Assembly: GCA_008330645.1 (NCBI GenBank) | Contig: VLTN01000008.1 | Coordinates: 310,001 to 374,000 of the forward strand | Source of the DNA: Cafeteria roenbergensis | Lineage: Eukaryota; Sar; Bigyra; Bicosoecida; Cafeteriaceae | Length of the DNA: 64,000 nt | Direction: 5' to 3' | In this document: piece after piece, positions 41,201-52,626 of the stretch | How the letters are laid out: every line of letters begins with the position of its first letter | Position numbering within the stretch: position 1 is the stretch's first letter | Position numbers and translations under genes: made by a program | The notes under the pieces: model-generated | Told to the model about the DNA's origin: nothing | The model's database searches: none | Seen by the model: only the letters and a program-made list of their open reading frames with translations

Positions 41201-44200
41201 GCGTCCACCAGCGGCAAGCACGTCGCCAAGAGTGGGGCCGGCGCCGTCGCGGCTGGACAAGGCGCTGGCACCGAGCGCAAAGGCTTGCTTTGGTCGGCGC
41301 TGCTGCCAGGTCGAGCCTGCCGCGGAGGCCCCGCCGCCTGTGCGGTCTCCGTCGCCGCCTGCGCTGCTGCTCCACCCTCCTGTCGCAGACGCCTCTCCGC
41401 TGTCATCGTGGTCGTCGTCACTCCCGCCGTCGTCCCCGCGTGCCTTGCCGCCCCGCGCCACGCGCAGCGCCGCCGTCAGGCCCCCGCCTCTCCGCAGTGC
41501 CGCAACCGCAGCCTGAACAGTCGCCCAGTCGGCTGAAAGGGCCGCAGACCGAAGCCTGGCCACAAGCTGGCACGACGCCAGCAACGACCGCGTCCTGCCG
41601 GTGCGGCACCCCAGCCGGGACGCTGCGTGGACGGCCTCCGCGACCACTGCCGGCTCCACCGCCGAGACATCGGCGAGAACGGGCGGGCGTCCTCGCAAGG
41701 CCGGGTGCGCAGCGGCTGCTCCTCGCGTGCCGCTCGCGCCTGAAGAACCGCTCGCCGATGCAGCGTCTGCCGGGGCAGGGAGGGCTTGGCGCTCCGCCGC
41801 GGTCAGTGCAAAGCTGGCATGCTCCGGGCCCAGCCCCAGCACCACAGAGCGTGCGGGTGCGCCCGCTTGCGGCGAACCGGTGTCCTTGGCAGCTCCCTCG
41901 CCTGCCGGGTCCCCCGGTCCTGCGACCGCTCTCGCCGCCCCTTGCTTGAGCGCCTCGCGCATGATGGACGCGGCGCGCAGGTCCGCGGCCTCGGCCGCCA
42001 CCAGCGCCAGCTCCGCCGCAGCACTGTGGTGCACGACAGCTCGCTTGCCCGCGGGGGAAGCAAGGCCGCTCCCGCTGGCTTCGCTTGCCGGGCTCGGCCC
42101 CGCCCTAGGAGAGGCAAAGGATGCGCGGCTGGACGACGCGGGTGGCACCGCCGCCCCGGCCAGGGCATCCCGCGCGGCTCGCCCGGCTGCCGCCCAGTCG
42201 CCCCGCAGCACCGCGGCGCGCACGCCGACCAAGCACCTCGCCGCTGCCTCCAGCGACGGAGTCTCGCGCGAGCGTGCAGTGGAGGGCATCGAAGCTGCAT
42301 CCAGCGCCGCCTCGAGCGAGGCCACTGTGACGCCTCCCAGTGACACTGCGCCCGCGACGCCGCTGACCCCACCCGAGCGGATAGCCCGGGACAGTGCCGC
42401 GTCCGTCCCGCGCGCGGCGAGCACCTCCTCCACCGCAGCAAACTCCCTCGCCGCCTCTGACCCAACTGCGGCGCGGAACCGCTCCCCCCGCCCGCCGGTG
42501 CCTTGGGAAACCGTGGATGAGGCCGGCTCCCCGCTGGCGCCAGCCTTGCCGCCTGCCGCCGCCCCGCTGCGGTCCACGGACGGGGTTTCAACGCCGCCAG
42601 ATTCCAGCGGCTGGCGCACTGCGGCGTCGCCGGCATCGCCGTCGCCGGCATCGTCGTCGTCGCCGCCGCCGCCGCCGGCCCCACTTGGAGCTGGCGCCGG
42701 AGACACGGACCGGCTTCCGGCAACAGGCGACCTGGGCGGGGTGCCGACCCCCCACCCCTCGGCACGGCCCGCAGCCGCGGCTGCTTCGTCCACGACGGCC
42801 TCCGCTGCAGCCCAGTCTCCTCCCAGGACCGACGCGCGCAGGCGCCGCACCAGCCGAGCGGCCGTCACCATGCTCGCCAGGCTGCCGCCCCTGCCCGCCG
42901 CCGACCCCACTTCGTCCACCAGCGCCAGGGCACGGTCGACCGGCTCAACCGACGCAGCTTGCAGGTCCAAGTCGCCCGCCGCCCCAGCGAGCGAGCCGGT
43001 GCGCAGACCGGACCGCAGCGCCGTGGCAATGCGGAGCGTCGCCGCGGCCGCCCGCACAAGCGCGGCCTCCTCTCGCGCGTGCTGCGGAACCACGTCCGCT
43101 GCCAGCGTGTCAGCCAGCGACGGCCGTCGCGCAAGCGCCCATGTGCGTTCCCAATCGCCGCTCACGACTGCGTCTCGGAGGTCGGCGATGGCTCTGGCAG
43201 CGGCAAGCAGCCGACGGCACTCAGCCGTCGGCGAGCCGCTCACGCGCGCCACTGCGATGGCGTCACGAAGCGCGGCGGACGTCACTGGAAGCGAGGCGTC
43301 CGCAGCGGCGCTCGTCGCCGCAAAGCCCTCCGGTGACCCGCGCGACGGGCTGCCGGTGGGACTGACGCTTCCCGCCGCTCTGCCGATGACGGGCCTGCGT
43401 GCCTCTGCGGCCCGCATCGTCTCCGCGACCACCAGTCGCACGCGCCGCGCGAGGCCGTCCGCCGCCGACGCTTCGCCGTCCCCGGAGAGCGAGCCGTCGG
43501 GGGAAGCAGCGTTGAGGGCCAGGTGCCGAAGCGCCGCGCCCCTGGCCGCCCCGGGGGCATCCAGCGCTGCCTGCAGAGCTGTCAGTGTGGTCACTGCGCG
43601 CACCTCGCGGTCCGACCAGTAGAGCTCGCGCCCCAGCGCCAGGGGCGCGCCTGGGTTCACGTTGGCAAAGGCCGGCTCGGGAAGGGGCGGGGACGTCGTG
43701 ATCGACTGGCCGGCGGGCGAGGACAGCGAGCTGAGGTCGCTTGCGGGAGACCCAAGGGCCGAGGAGCTGGCGCCGTCCCTGGCGCGCACGCCGTCGCCGC
43801 CAGCGCCGCCGTCTGCGGAACGCTCATCGCCATCGCCGCCGCCGCTACGGTCGTCGTCTTCGTCGTCGTCGAGGAAGGCCTGCGCGCCGGCCCACGCCGT
43901 TCCAGTGTCGTCCTCCGCCGCAGCAGAGGCCATGAGGTCCGCCACTCCCGGCACGCGCCGTGCCGCTGCGATGGCTGCTTCCGCCTCGCCCCGCGATCCC
44001 TCCGTCAGCGCGTTTCGCAGGCACAACACCGCATCGGCAAGCACGATCAGCGAGGCGGTGACAGGAATCGCCGGCAAGCCCGGGGCCACGGCGCCCTTTC
44101 CGGAGCCGCCTGCGCCAGCAGTGGCGCCAGCGCCGCCGCCGCTTGCGTGACGCAGCTCGGGGGCCCCCTCGGGAAGCTGCAGGCCGGCTCCCATCGCCCC

Positions 44201-47200
44201 GGCCAGAGCGTCTGCCAAATCTGACGTCTCCACGCCGTCGACGAGCAGGTGGCCCGTGGCGTCGTCTGCCCGAGCTCCCCCAGAGGCGAGCGCATCAAGC
44301 AGGGACCGTCTGGCAGCCCTGTTGCGGGCCTCCGCCGCGGCGAGCAGCGCCTCGGTTCGCGCAGCGGAGAGCGCAGCGCTGGCCTCACCGGCCGAGCCGG
44401 GCTCGTGCACCGGCCTGGTTCCTTCGAGCAGCGCTGCGTTGCCGGAAGTCTCAGCCGGGCCTTGGGGCGCCTCGGAAGCACCGCTCGCTTCATCCGCCGG
44501 CACACGGGCGGCGCCGACCTCCCCGAGCACGCCAGAGAGCAGCCGCTGTCCGTCCGGCGAGTCGAGTGCGGCGATGGCGGCTGCCCAGTCCCCCGACATG
44601 AGCGCCGCTCTCAGGCAACGCACCACCCAGGCTGCAGCCTGCAGAGCCCTGCTGCGCGCGCTGCGGCAGCCGGCCTCCTTGGCCTGGTCCATCGCACGCG
44701 CCAGCAGGTCGACGCGCACAGCCGAAACGTCCACCGCGCCCGGCTCGCCCGCGATGCCGCCACTGCGGAGAGCCACGCTGAGATCCGTGCACGCCCTCCT
44801 GTGGGAGGTCTCCGAGAGCACAAGCTCGAGCTCTGCCCGGGCAGGCCCCGCTTGCGGCCGCCCCCCCCGCCGGGAGCCGCCAAAGCCTCCCAGTGGCCCT
44901 GGGTCCGCGGGCGAGGCGGCGCTGCCCGCCTGCACCGCAAGCGCGTCTTCCACCGCCGCCTCGGCAGCCTCCCAGCGACCCTCGGCGAGCAGGCGCCGCA
45001 CCTGGACCAGCTGGTGCGCTGTCTCAACGAGAGCCTTCACCGCAGGCGTGTCCGCAGCCCCACCGACCGCCGCTTGCGCCTCAGTGAGGGCCGCCTCCAC
45101 CTCCGCCGTCTCGAGCTGGGAAACGTCCAGCGCCCCCACCACGCCCACTGGCCCGCCCTTGGCCATGGCGCTGGTCAGCCGGGAGATGACCCGCTGGTAT
45201 GCCGCGTTAGCCTGGCAGAGCCCCAGCTCTTCCCGGGCAGCGCTGTCAACGCCACCAAGGCCCCCTCCCGGCCCGGCCAGGGCCTCCGCCTCGCTCAGCG
45301 CCGAGCCGACGGCAGCCTCGTCGCCGTCTCGCAGCCCTCGCCTCGCCCGCAGAACCACCCTGGCCGTGCGCAGCAGCCTGTCCGCCGCGTCCGTGTTCAC
45401 GCCCAGCTCCGCCGCGAGCTCGACCGCCTTGCTCAGCGGCGCCGTCTCGATGTCCAGCACGCGAATGGCGCCCGGGCTGCCCGTTGCGCGGCCGCGCCGA
45501 AGAGCCGCTCGCAGCGACGAGACCAACCGACGGTTGTGGGCCGCGTCCTGCAGGAGGAGCCCTTCCGTCTGGCAGAGCCGACGGGCTTCGGCGTCCGCGC
45601 TGCCAGCCAGGCCGCGGTCCTGCTCGCCCTGAGAGCGCGGCGGTGCCATGGCGCTGTGCGGCCCCGCCGAGCCAGCGGAGCCAGCGGAGCCGAAGCGCGC
45701 CATCAGCGCGGCAGTTGCGGCCTCCACCTTGGCCCAAGCTTCGTTCTCACGGGCCGCATCTGGAGTCGAGAGGCCGTTGCCGCCTCCGGCTTTGTCCGCA
45801 CCAGCCGGGCCGGATGCGCCAGGGGAAGGCGAGTCGGCGGCGGCCGCCGCGGCCGCCACCGGGTCGTACAGCTTGACCTCGTCGCGGGGGCGGTGCTTCG
45901 CCGCCTGCGAGCTAGCCGCAGCAGCGCCAGGCGTGTCCGCGTGCTCCAGCTCGCCGAACACCGGGGCGCCAGAGAGCGCTGCCTCGTCGTCGTCAAGCGC
46001 TTGCCTGTCGGCGGACGCTGTGGCCTTGCTGCCCCACGGGGCGCTGTCCACCAGCTCCGTCCAGGCCGAGAGGGCCTGGCGCGCGTCGGCGAGCAGCACC
46101 GCTGCGCGGTGAAGGGCCGCCACACGCGGCACCACGCACGCTCTCGGGAGTGCGGCAGCGACCGCGGCAGCTCGGCGGAGCGGCTCGGCCATTGTTGGCC
46201 CGGCAGCAAGCCCATCCGGGCGGCCCCTCACGCGGTGCGAGGCCAGTGCCGCGGCCAAGGCGTCGCCTGCCGCGGCTGCGCGCACGACGCTGACGGCGAG
46301 GTGCAGCTCCCGCTGCCCGGCAGGGTGCGCCAGTCGCGCTGCGCCTTCCAGGCCAGCAGCAGCACCGTCGCCTTCCGCGCCCCCGGCCAGCTGTCCATCC
46401 TGAGCAGCGCTCTCGCTGCCTTCCGCGGGGCCTTCGGCGCCCGCCCAACGGGCGGCAGCCTCTGCCATCGTACGCGCCCCGTCTTGCCAGTTGCCGTGCA
46501 CCAGCATCGTCCGCAGCCGCGCCACCAGAGCACCCGTCTCCACCAGCCGCACGTCGTCCGCGCTGCCCACGCGGTCCAGGGCCGACGCTTGCGCTGCCGC
46601 GCGCTCCAGTGCGTCGCCGTCCACCCCTTCTGTGCGAAGACCAGCCGCCGTGCCAGAGAGCGCGCCGACGCTGAGCGCGTCCAGCACGGCCTGCACGGCC
46701 GCCCTGCGGGCGGCTTCCCGCCGCACCAGCCTGCACTCCGCCCGCACGGCATCCAGCGGACTGCCCGCGCCGGCGGCGGCCCGCTCGGCCGCGTCTGCGG
46801 GCAGGGCCGCTGCGCCCTCGGCGAGGGCTGCCTCCACCCCCAGACTCCCGCCCTCCTCCAGCGCCTCGGCCTCGGCCTCTGCTGCGTCTGCCTCCGCGAG
46901 CCGCTCCAGCTGCGCCGCCGCCAGCTGCGCCGCCTCGGCCCAGGAGCCCTGCTGAACGGCCGCGCGCATTGAGGCAGTGCTCTCCGCGGCAACGGTCAGG
47001 ACCCTGGAGAGAGCCGTGCGCCGCTCCAGCGGCCCCACAGTGCGGACCTCGGAGAGCAGGGGGGCGGTCTCCACGGCGGCCGCGTCGATCTCCGCGGACC
47101 CCGCCGCGCACGCCACCCTGCCCAGGCTGAGGCCCCTGACGAGGTGGGCGACCACGGCCCGCTCCTCGGCAATGCCCACCGCCAGCTCGACCTCGGCGGC

Positions 47201-50200
47201 GCACTCTGCCGGCACCTGGTCGTCCTCCACACCCGCTACCATGGCGGCCGCCTCGTCCCAGTCACCGGCGAGCACGGCACGGCGCAGCGGCAGCACCACG
47301 GCCGTCGCAAACTCCAGCAGAGCCACTGCTCGCGGGCCCCGGGCGCTGCCCGACGCCTCCACGGCGCGCTCCAGCCCGGCGGTAGACACGCTGTCCCTGT
47401 CCGGGCGGCCAACCCTGCCGGCCAGACCCCCCTCGCTCAGCGCCGCCGAGAGGCGCTGTTCGGCGCGTCGCTCTCTCACCTCTCGGCTGAAACGGAGAAT
47501 CTCCGCCTCGGCGAGCGGCGTGGCCGAACCGGCCTCCTCAGTCGCCAGAACCGCCTCGAGAGCGTCCCAGTCTCCGGCCTTGGCGTGCTTCCTGCACTCC
47601 GCCACCAAGGCCGCCGACGACACCAGCTCGGCCACGGCGGGCACCTGCATCACGCCGCCGCGAGCGGTCCCTTCCTTGCCAGCCTCCGCAGACGACGACG
47701 CTCCCCCGGATCCGCTGGTGGCAGCCTTCCGAACGAGGCCGACGAGCTCGTCGAACTCCAGGGCGTCGCACTGCATGTCGCCCACTGCGCCGCGCGGCTG
47801 GCCCAGCAGCAGCGCGAGCCGGAGGCGGCGGGCCATGGCGCGAGCGTGAGACGCTGCTCGGGCCGCTGCGACCTCGGCAGCAGCCGACTCTGGGATGGAG
47901 GGAAGCTCGTCAAAGGCATCGACCGATGCGTCCACCGCCGCCCAGTCCACCCCGCTAGCGGGGCCCGATTCGCTTCCACCACTCAGCTGCTGCTGCTTCT
48001 GGCTGTTCTCCCCGGCAGAGCCCCCGACAGCTCGGCGCAGCATCGTGAGCAGCGAGGCCAGCCGGACCAGGGCCAGCCCGTCTGGAGTGCGCAGCTTCGC
48101 GTCTCGCAGCGCCTCTGCCGGCCCGGCGAGGTGGTCCCAGCGCACCGACACGGCCACAGCGCCAGAACTGCCGTCGGCGTCGTCTGGGGCAGCCGCTGCG
48201 GCCGCTGCGGCGAGAGCAGCCTCGTCCAGCACGCCGGTCTCGGCAACGGACTCGACCTCCCCGTCGGCCGGCGGCGCAAGCAGGCCGGCCAGCCGGATAT
48301 CGGCCTCGGCCAGGGAGCAGGCCGAAGCGTCGGTCAGGGCCCCGGAGCCGATGGCCGCCCGAAGGTCCACGAGCGCCGCCTCCTCGCGCGCAATCTCCTC
48401 CAGCACAACGGCGGCGCGATCCTCGAGCCCCCCGCCGAGCGTCGCCCAGCCGGCAGAGTCCGCAGCCCCGCTGGGCCCGGCCGCCGCGCCAGCCGCGGCC
48501 AGGCGCTCCTCGGCCAGCTCCGCCGCCTGCGCCCGGGCCCCCTCGATGCCGCCGCGGTCGTACGCCTCCACAGCAGCTTCAAGGGCATCCCGGGCAGCGG
48601 TCCAGCGCGCGTCGGCGGCCAGCAGGGCGCGAGCCTCTGCCGCACCGGGCGCCTCGCCGTCGCTCATCCCGAGCGACGAGAGCGTCTCCAGGGCCGCCTC
48701 CAGCGCAGTCCTGGCCCCAGCGACGCCCTCTCGGGACCGAGCCTCGCCGGAAGCTTCCAGCGCAGCCGCGACGGCCTCCTTCGCATCGGCTTCGAGTCGG
48801 AGCCGCCTTGCAAGAGACTTGCAAGCGGGCAGCTCGGGCAGCGGGCCGAGCGGCCGCGGGCTGGCCGCCAGCCGGGCGAGGCCCGGGGGCTCCGGCACGG
48901 CCTCCACGCCCTCGGGCCAGGGCCTGCACTCGCTCAGCCAGGGCCGCAGCACCGACGCCGGCAGGCCGGGTGCCGACGAGCCGCCGGCTCGGACTTGCTT
49001 GGTGCTGTCGGCCGGTACGGGCAGGGCTGCGTACGCCGCCGGCAGCTCTGGCGCCCCCTCTCTCACGGCGTCGCCGCGCTCGGACAGCGCCTCAGCCTCG
49101 GCAACCGCCTCCTCGAGCAGCTGCAGGTCCCGAAGGCGCGTCGCCCTCGCCAGCCTCACCCGCAGCGCCCTGAGGCGCCACACGGCCCGCTTCGCTGCGA
49201 TGCCTTTGGCCGCCCGCTGGATGCTGTGGGCGGCGGGCCGGGTCGCCTTGCCCCGCAGCTCCGTGAGCCGCCGGTGCGCCTCCGCTCGGTACAGCACCAT
49301 GGTCTTGCCGAAGCGGACGTCACGGAAGCAGCCGCCCGCCACGCCAAGGCGCTCCGCCAGCCGATGGACAATGGCGCGGGCAACTCCTTTGTGGAACTCC
49401 TCGTCCCAAGGCACGGCCCCGCGCTTCCGAGCCCAGCCAGAAGCAGAGGCGTCCACGCCGCGCTCGGCCATGGCGGCAGCCACTTCCTCGCTGACGTCGG
49501 TGCAGCAGCGGTAGCGCGCCACGAAGTCGGCGTAGCTCCATCGGAACGGGAAACCCTGCTGCCGGATGCGCACCGCGTCGAAGATGCCGGAGTAGCGGAG
49601 CTGCTCGAGGCACAGGCTGCCCTCGAACACGCCCGGCCGCTTCTGCGCGTTGGGCTTGATGCACCGGATGTAGTGCGGCTCGGCCGCGCCCAGCGTCTGC
49701 ATGAGCGACTCCAGCTGCGTGCGGAACTTCTTGGCCTGCGTGCCCGTGTCCTTGCCCCGCCGCCGGCCCGCGCCGCCGGAACCGCCAGCGCCGAGCCGCC
49801 GCACGGCGGGGCTGGCCGGGATCGGCGAGTCCGTCCCCACGGGAGTGCCGTCGTCCTCCGCGCAAAACAGCTGCTCCGAGATCATTGGCAGGGTTGACCC
49901 CTGCATGAGCGACACCACGTTGGGAAGGATCAGGTCCTTGTTCTTGCTGATGAAGCCGCGCGCGTCGTAAACGACGTCTGCTGCGTAGTGCTTGACGCCA
50001 AAGGGCAGCGCGTCGCGAGGCAGGCCGAGGGTCTTGACGCGCGCCGGCAGCACGGCGATGAAGTCGGGGCTGGCGTTGTGCTCCCGCACGATGGACGCCA
50101 CCAGCTGCGCGTCCGTCGCGCGCATGCCGAGCGTCATGTCGTCCAGCTTCCGCAGCAGGCCGGGAGGGCGCGCCCCCTCGATGAGGTCGACGACGGACTG

Positions 50201-52387
50201 GTTGTCTGTGTACACCACGTCGGAAAAGTCGATTCCCTCGGCCTTGTAAACGCGCTCCTCCTCCTTGAACACGTGATTGTTGAACAGCTGCTGCAGCTTC
50301 TCGTTGCAGTAGTTGATGCAGAGCTGCTCGAAGCTGTTGTGCTGGAAGATTTCAAATCCGAAAATGTCAAGGATGCCCACCGTGCGCTGCGCCACGCCGA
50401 TGCTCAGCGAGGGGCGGCCGCCGCCAGGCGCGGCAGCGCCAGCCGATGCTGCAGCGGCCGCCGCGGAGGCAGGAGCCGCGCCGGAGCCTCCGACTGCCGG
50501 TTCCGGGCTGCCGGCAAGGCTCTTGTTGACCTCTTGCACGAGCCAGTCGAAGAGCTTGGAGTAGAGAGCGGTGACCAGCGCCCAGCGCGAGTCGCCCGAT
50601 GCCTCCACGTCCAGCGGGCTGTAGGTCACTTCGGCCGACCGCCCAGCGCCTGCGCTTCGGCCGCGCCGAGTCAGCTCGCGCTCCAGATCCGCGGGCTCGA
50701 GGCCGAGCAGGGCAGCCGCGTCCTCCAGCCGCTGACGGGCGCCAGCGGTGACCACGGCGCCGGATCCGTCGCTCCCCGCTGCGGCGTGCTCGAAGTCAAT
50801 GTCCGCCAGCTGCAGCACGCCCGACACGCAGCGCAGCACGGAGGTGACGCTCTCCTCCTCGAAGCCCAGCACGCCGAACGAGCGAACCACGTCCTCCCAC
50901 TCGGCCGAGTCGTCCATGCCCGGCACGGCGAGGCACGACGTGGTGCGAGTGAACAAGGCGCAGTCGGAGGGAGGGCGGAGGCGCAGCTCCGCCTGCATCG
51001 CCTCGTCCGCCCCCGCCAGCAGCTGGTAGAACACGTGGTAGGTCCGCTCGTCCGGGGCGGGGGACACCAGTCGCGACCGCTCCAGCAGGTAGTTGGTGAT
51101 GTGGCAGCCGCCGATGGCCAGCCCCTGCCCTGCCCCCGGCGGCCTCAGGAAGCGCACCACCATCCACTTGCCGAAGCGGCTGGAGTTGTTGTTCCTCACC
51201 GTCTTGGCGTTGCCAAAGGCCTCCAGGATGGGGTTGGCCGCCAGCAGCCGCTTGTCCAGGCCGTGCGCGGCTGAGCCGGCCACCTCAGCCATGTACTGAA
51301 GGCACTTCTTCGTGGCCTCGGTCTTGCCGGCGCCGGACTCGCCGGAGATGATGATCGCCTGGGGGAGACCCTCCTCGGCCATACCGCGGAAGGCGTTGCT
51401 GGCGATGGCGAACACGTGGGGTCTGGTCTCCGCCTCGGCAGCGGCTCGGCCGTAGAGGGCCACTTGGTCCGCCGTGTAGAGGCCGTCCATGTGCTCAAAC
51501 GGGTTCACTGACACCAGGATGGAGCCTGCGGAGGGGCAAGCAGGGCACATCGACGGGGCCAAGGCGCGAGGCAGCCAGTGGGGTAGCGCGGCCTCGTGCC
51601 TGCGCGTCTGCGTGTCTGCGCGCCTGCGTGAGTGCATTCATCCGCCCAGCCCGCCCGAGACGGAGAGGGGCGGACGAAAGCATCACGCCCTGCGCTCGGC
51701 TTGCTGGGGCAGGCGCGGCTCGAGACCTAGGCGCAGTGGGTCGGTGCCCGCCCGCACCTACTGACGGTGCCTCTGACGCAAGCGTCTGGGTGCAATGGCC
51801 ACGCGCCGCCTCGGCTCAGCCCCTCGCCTCGCCACGACACAAACCCGGGAAGGATGCCACGGCCGAGTCATCGGCCGCGAGCGCGTGAGCCCATCAAGCC
51901 GACCGGCGAACGTGGCTGCACGTGCATCGACCGCCGGGCCCTCACCAATGTTCGTGTAGATGATGCGCCGCTCGAAGCGCAGCCGCACGTTTTGCAGCAC
52001 AGCCGCCTCGTTCACCTCCTCCATCTTGACCATGTCGTCAACGTGCCGCTTGAGGGAGCTCATTGCGGAGATGGCGCTGCCGACGGCTTTCACAGCAATC
52101 GCCTCGGGCTCCGCCTTCCCGAGGGCCAGGTACATCGCGGTGCCTCCTGCGCCCTCCCCCTTGTATTGCGCAGGGACATAGCCCTGAGCCTCGTCCGGAA
52201 TCCAGTTCCAGCCCTCGAGCGGAACGTCGTCCTCCCCGTCATCGGCGTCGAGAGCAGCGCGCTCCGCCTCCATACGCGCCGCCTGCTGCTTGAGCCATCC
52301 GGTGGACGCTTCGGTGATGGTCACGGACCCGCGCCGCGCCCGCCGCACCACCTTGGGCGTCTCAGACTGGCTGTCTGCGTCGGCCAT
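34190..52387 (-). CDS. Giant MyTH4 myosin, 5925 residues, two exons
   Basis: Exon 1 is 52387-51946 and exon 2 is 51525-34190. Joining them restores the canonical motor sequence IIYTNIG|SILVSVNPFEHM, and the total of 17,778 nt divides by three. An N-terminal SH3-like part (WNWIPDEAQGYVPAQY) precedes the motor: P-loop GESGAGKT at 209-216, switch I NNSSRFGK at 260-267, switch II DIFGFE near 533, and an actin-binding region with PHYIRCIKPN, ending around 900. One IQ motif (IQRAAKGIAAKR) lies near 925. A tail of about 5000 mostly helical residues carries around 22 degenerate repeats (about 1445-5290), then a MyTH4 domain (LRDEVLCQLLRHLASNP, GWALLWLCLAQFVPS; about 5690-5800). No FERM domain follows. 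Predicted to be an ATP-driven actin motor with a MyTH4 membrane- or microtubule-linked tail. The motor residues look intact. The class within the myosin family is not assigned. Confidence 0.92.
36100..47630 (-). repeat. About 22 degenerate helical repeats encoding the myosin tail
   Basis: Each unit pairs two anchors: ALxxGGxxGxxGxxDxxxV, followed 10-15 residues later by LxxAxxxA, and a helix-turn LLxxAxxVxxLRxAxxxGDWxxV about 60 residues after the first. Clear examples have RSGGIAGEPGAVDVSAV with LRAALMSGDWAAA (near 44,600-44,770) and RQGGPSGPVGAMN with LRAAARAGDWAAVENM (near 37,500-37,700). Counting the GDW-type helices gives about 22 units over 11.5 kb, each core about 100-120 residues plus variable Ser/Gly/Ala linkers. 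Identity between units is low outside the anchors, so the array is old. Confidence 0.8.
38192..38215. repeat. CTG trinucleotide run (Gln tract) in myosin tail
   Basis: Eight CTG triplets on the plus strand are read as CAG (Gln) in the myosin. They lie in a linker between tail repeats. Confidence 0.85.
51526..51945 (-). other. Myosin intron 1 (420 bp)
   Basis: The donor is G|GTGAGGGC (intron begins at 51945) and the acceptor CTCCGCAG|GC (intron ends at 51526), phase 1. The split Gly codon falls exactly at the conserved YTNIG|S(I/L)LV junction of the motor. It contains a short TGCG/TGTC-rich run near 51600-51640. No gene is nested in it. Confidence 0.88.
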
Positions 52388-52626
52388 TGAGTCCCTCGCG
52401 GCAAGTGGCGCCCTCAGCAACTGCGGCCCCTTCGGCCGCTCGCTGCTGCGGGTCGGCCCTGCGCGAGCCTTCAAAGACGGTCGCCTCGGGCGCGCTTCCC
52501 GTTCTGCGGCGCCGAGCGTGTGGGCGCCGCGCAGGCCGGAGCACCGAGGCGAACGTTGGGCAAGGGCTGGTCGCAGTTGGCAACTGGGGGCTCTGCCGGG
52601 GTCAATCGCGGCGGACGCATTTGCAC
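52388..52626. promoter_or_regulatory. Divergent promoter region, myosin (-) and MCM9 (+)
   Basis: Only 239 bases separate the two start codons, so both genes must share this promoter or have overlapping ones. No TATA box is evident and the region is GC-rich. A near-palindromic GGCGCC...GGGCGCC pair lies around 52510-52535. Co-expression is inference. Confidence 0.45.
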
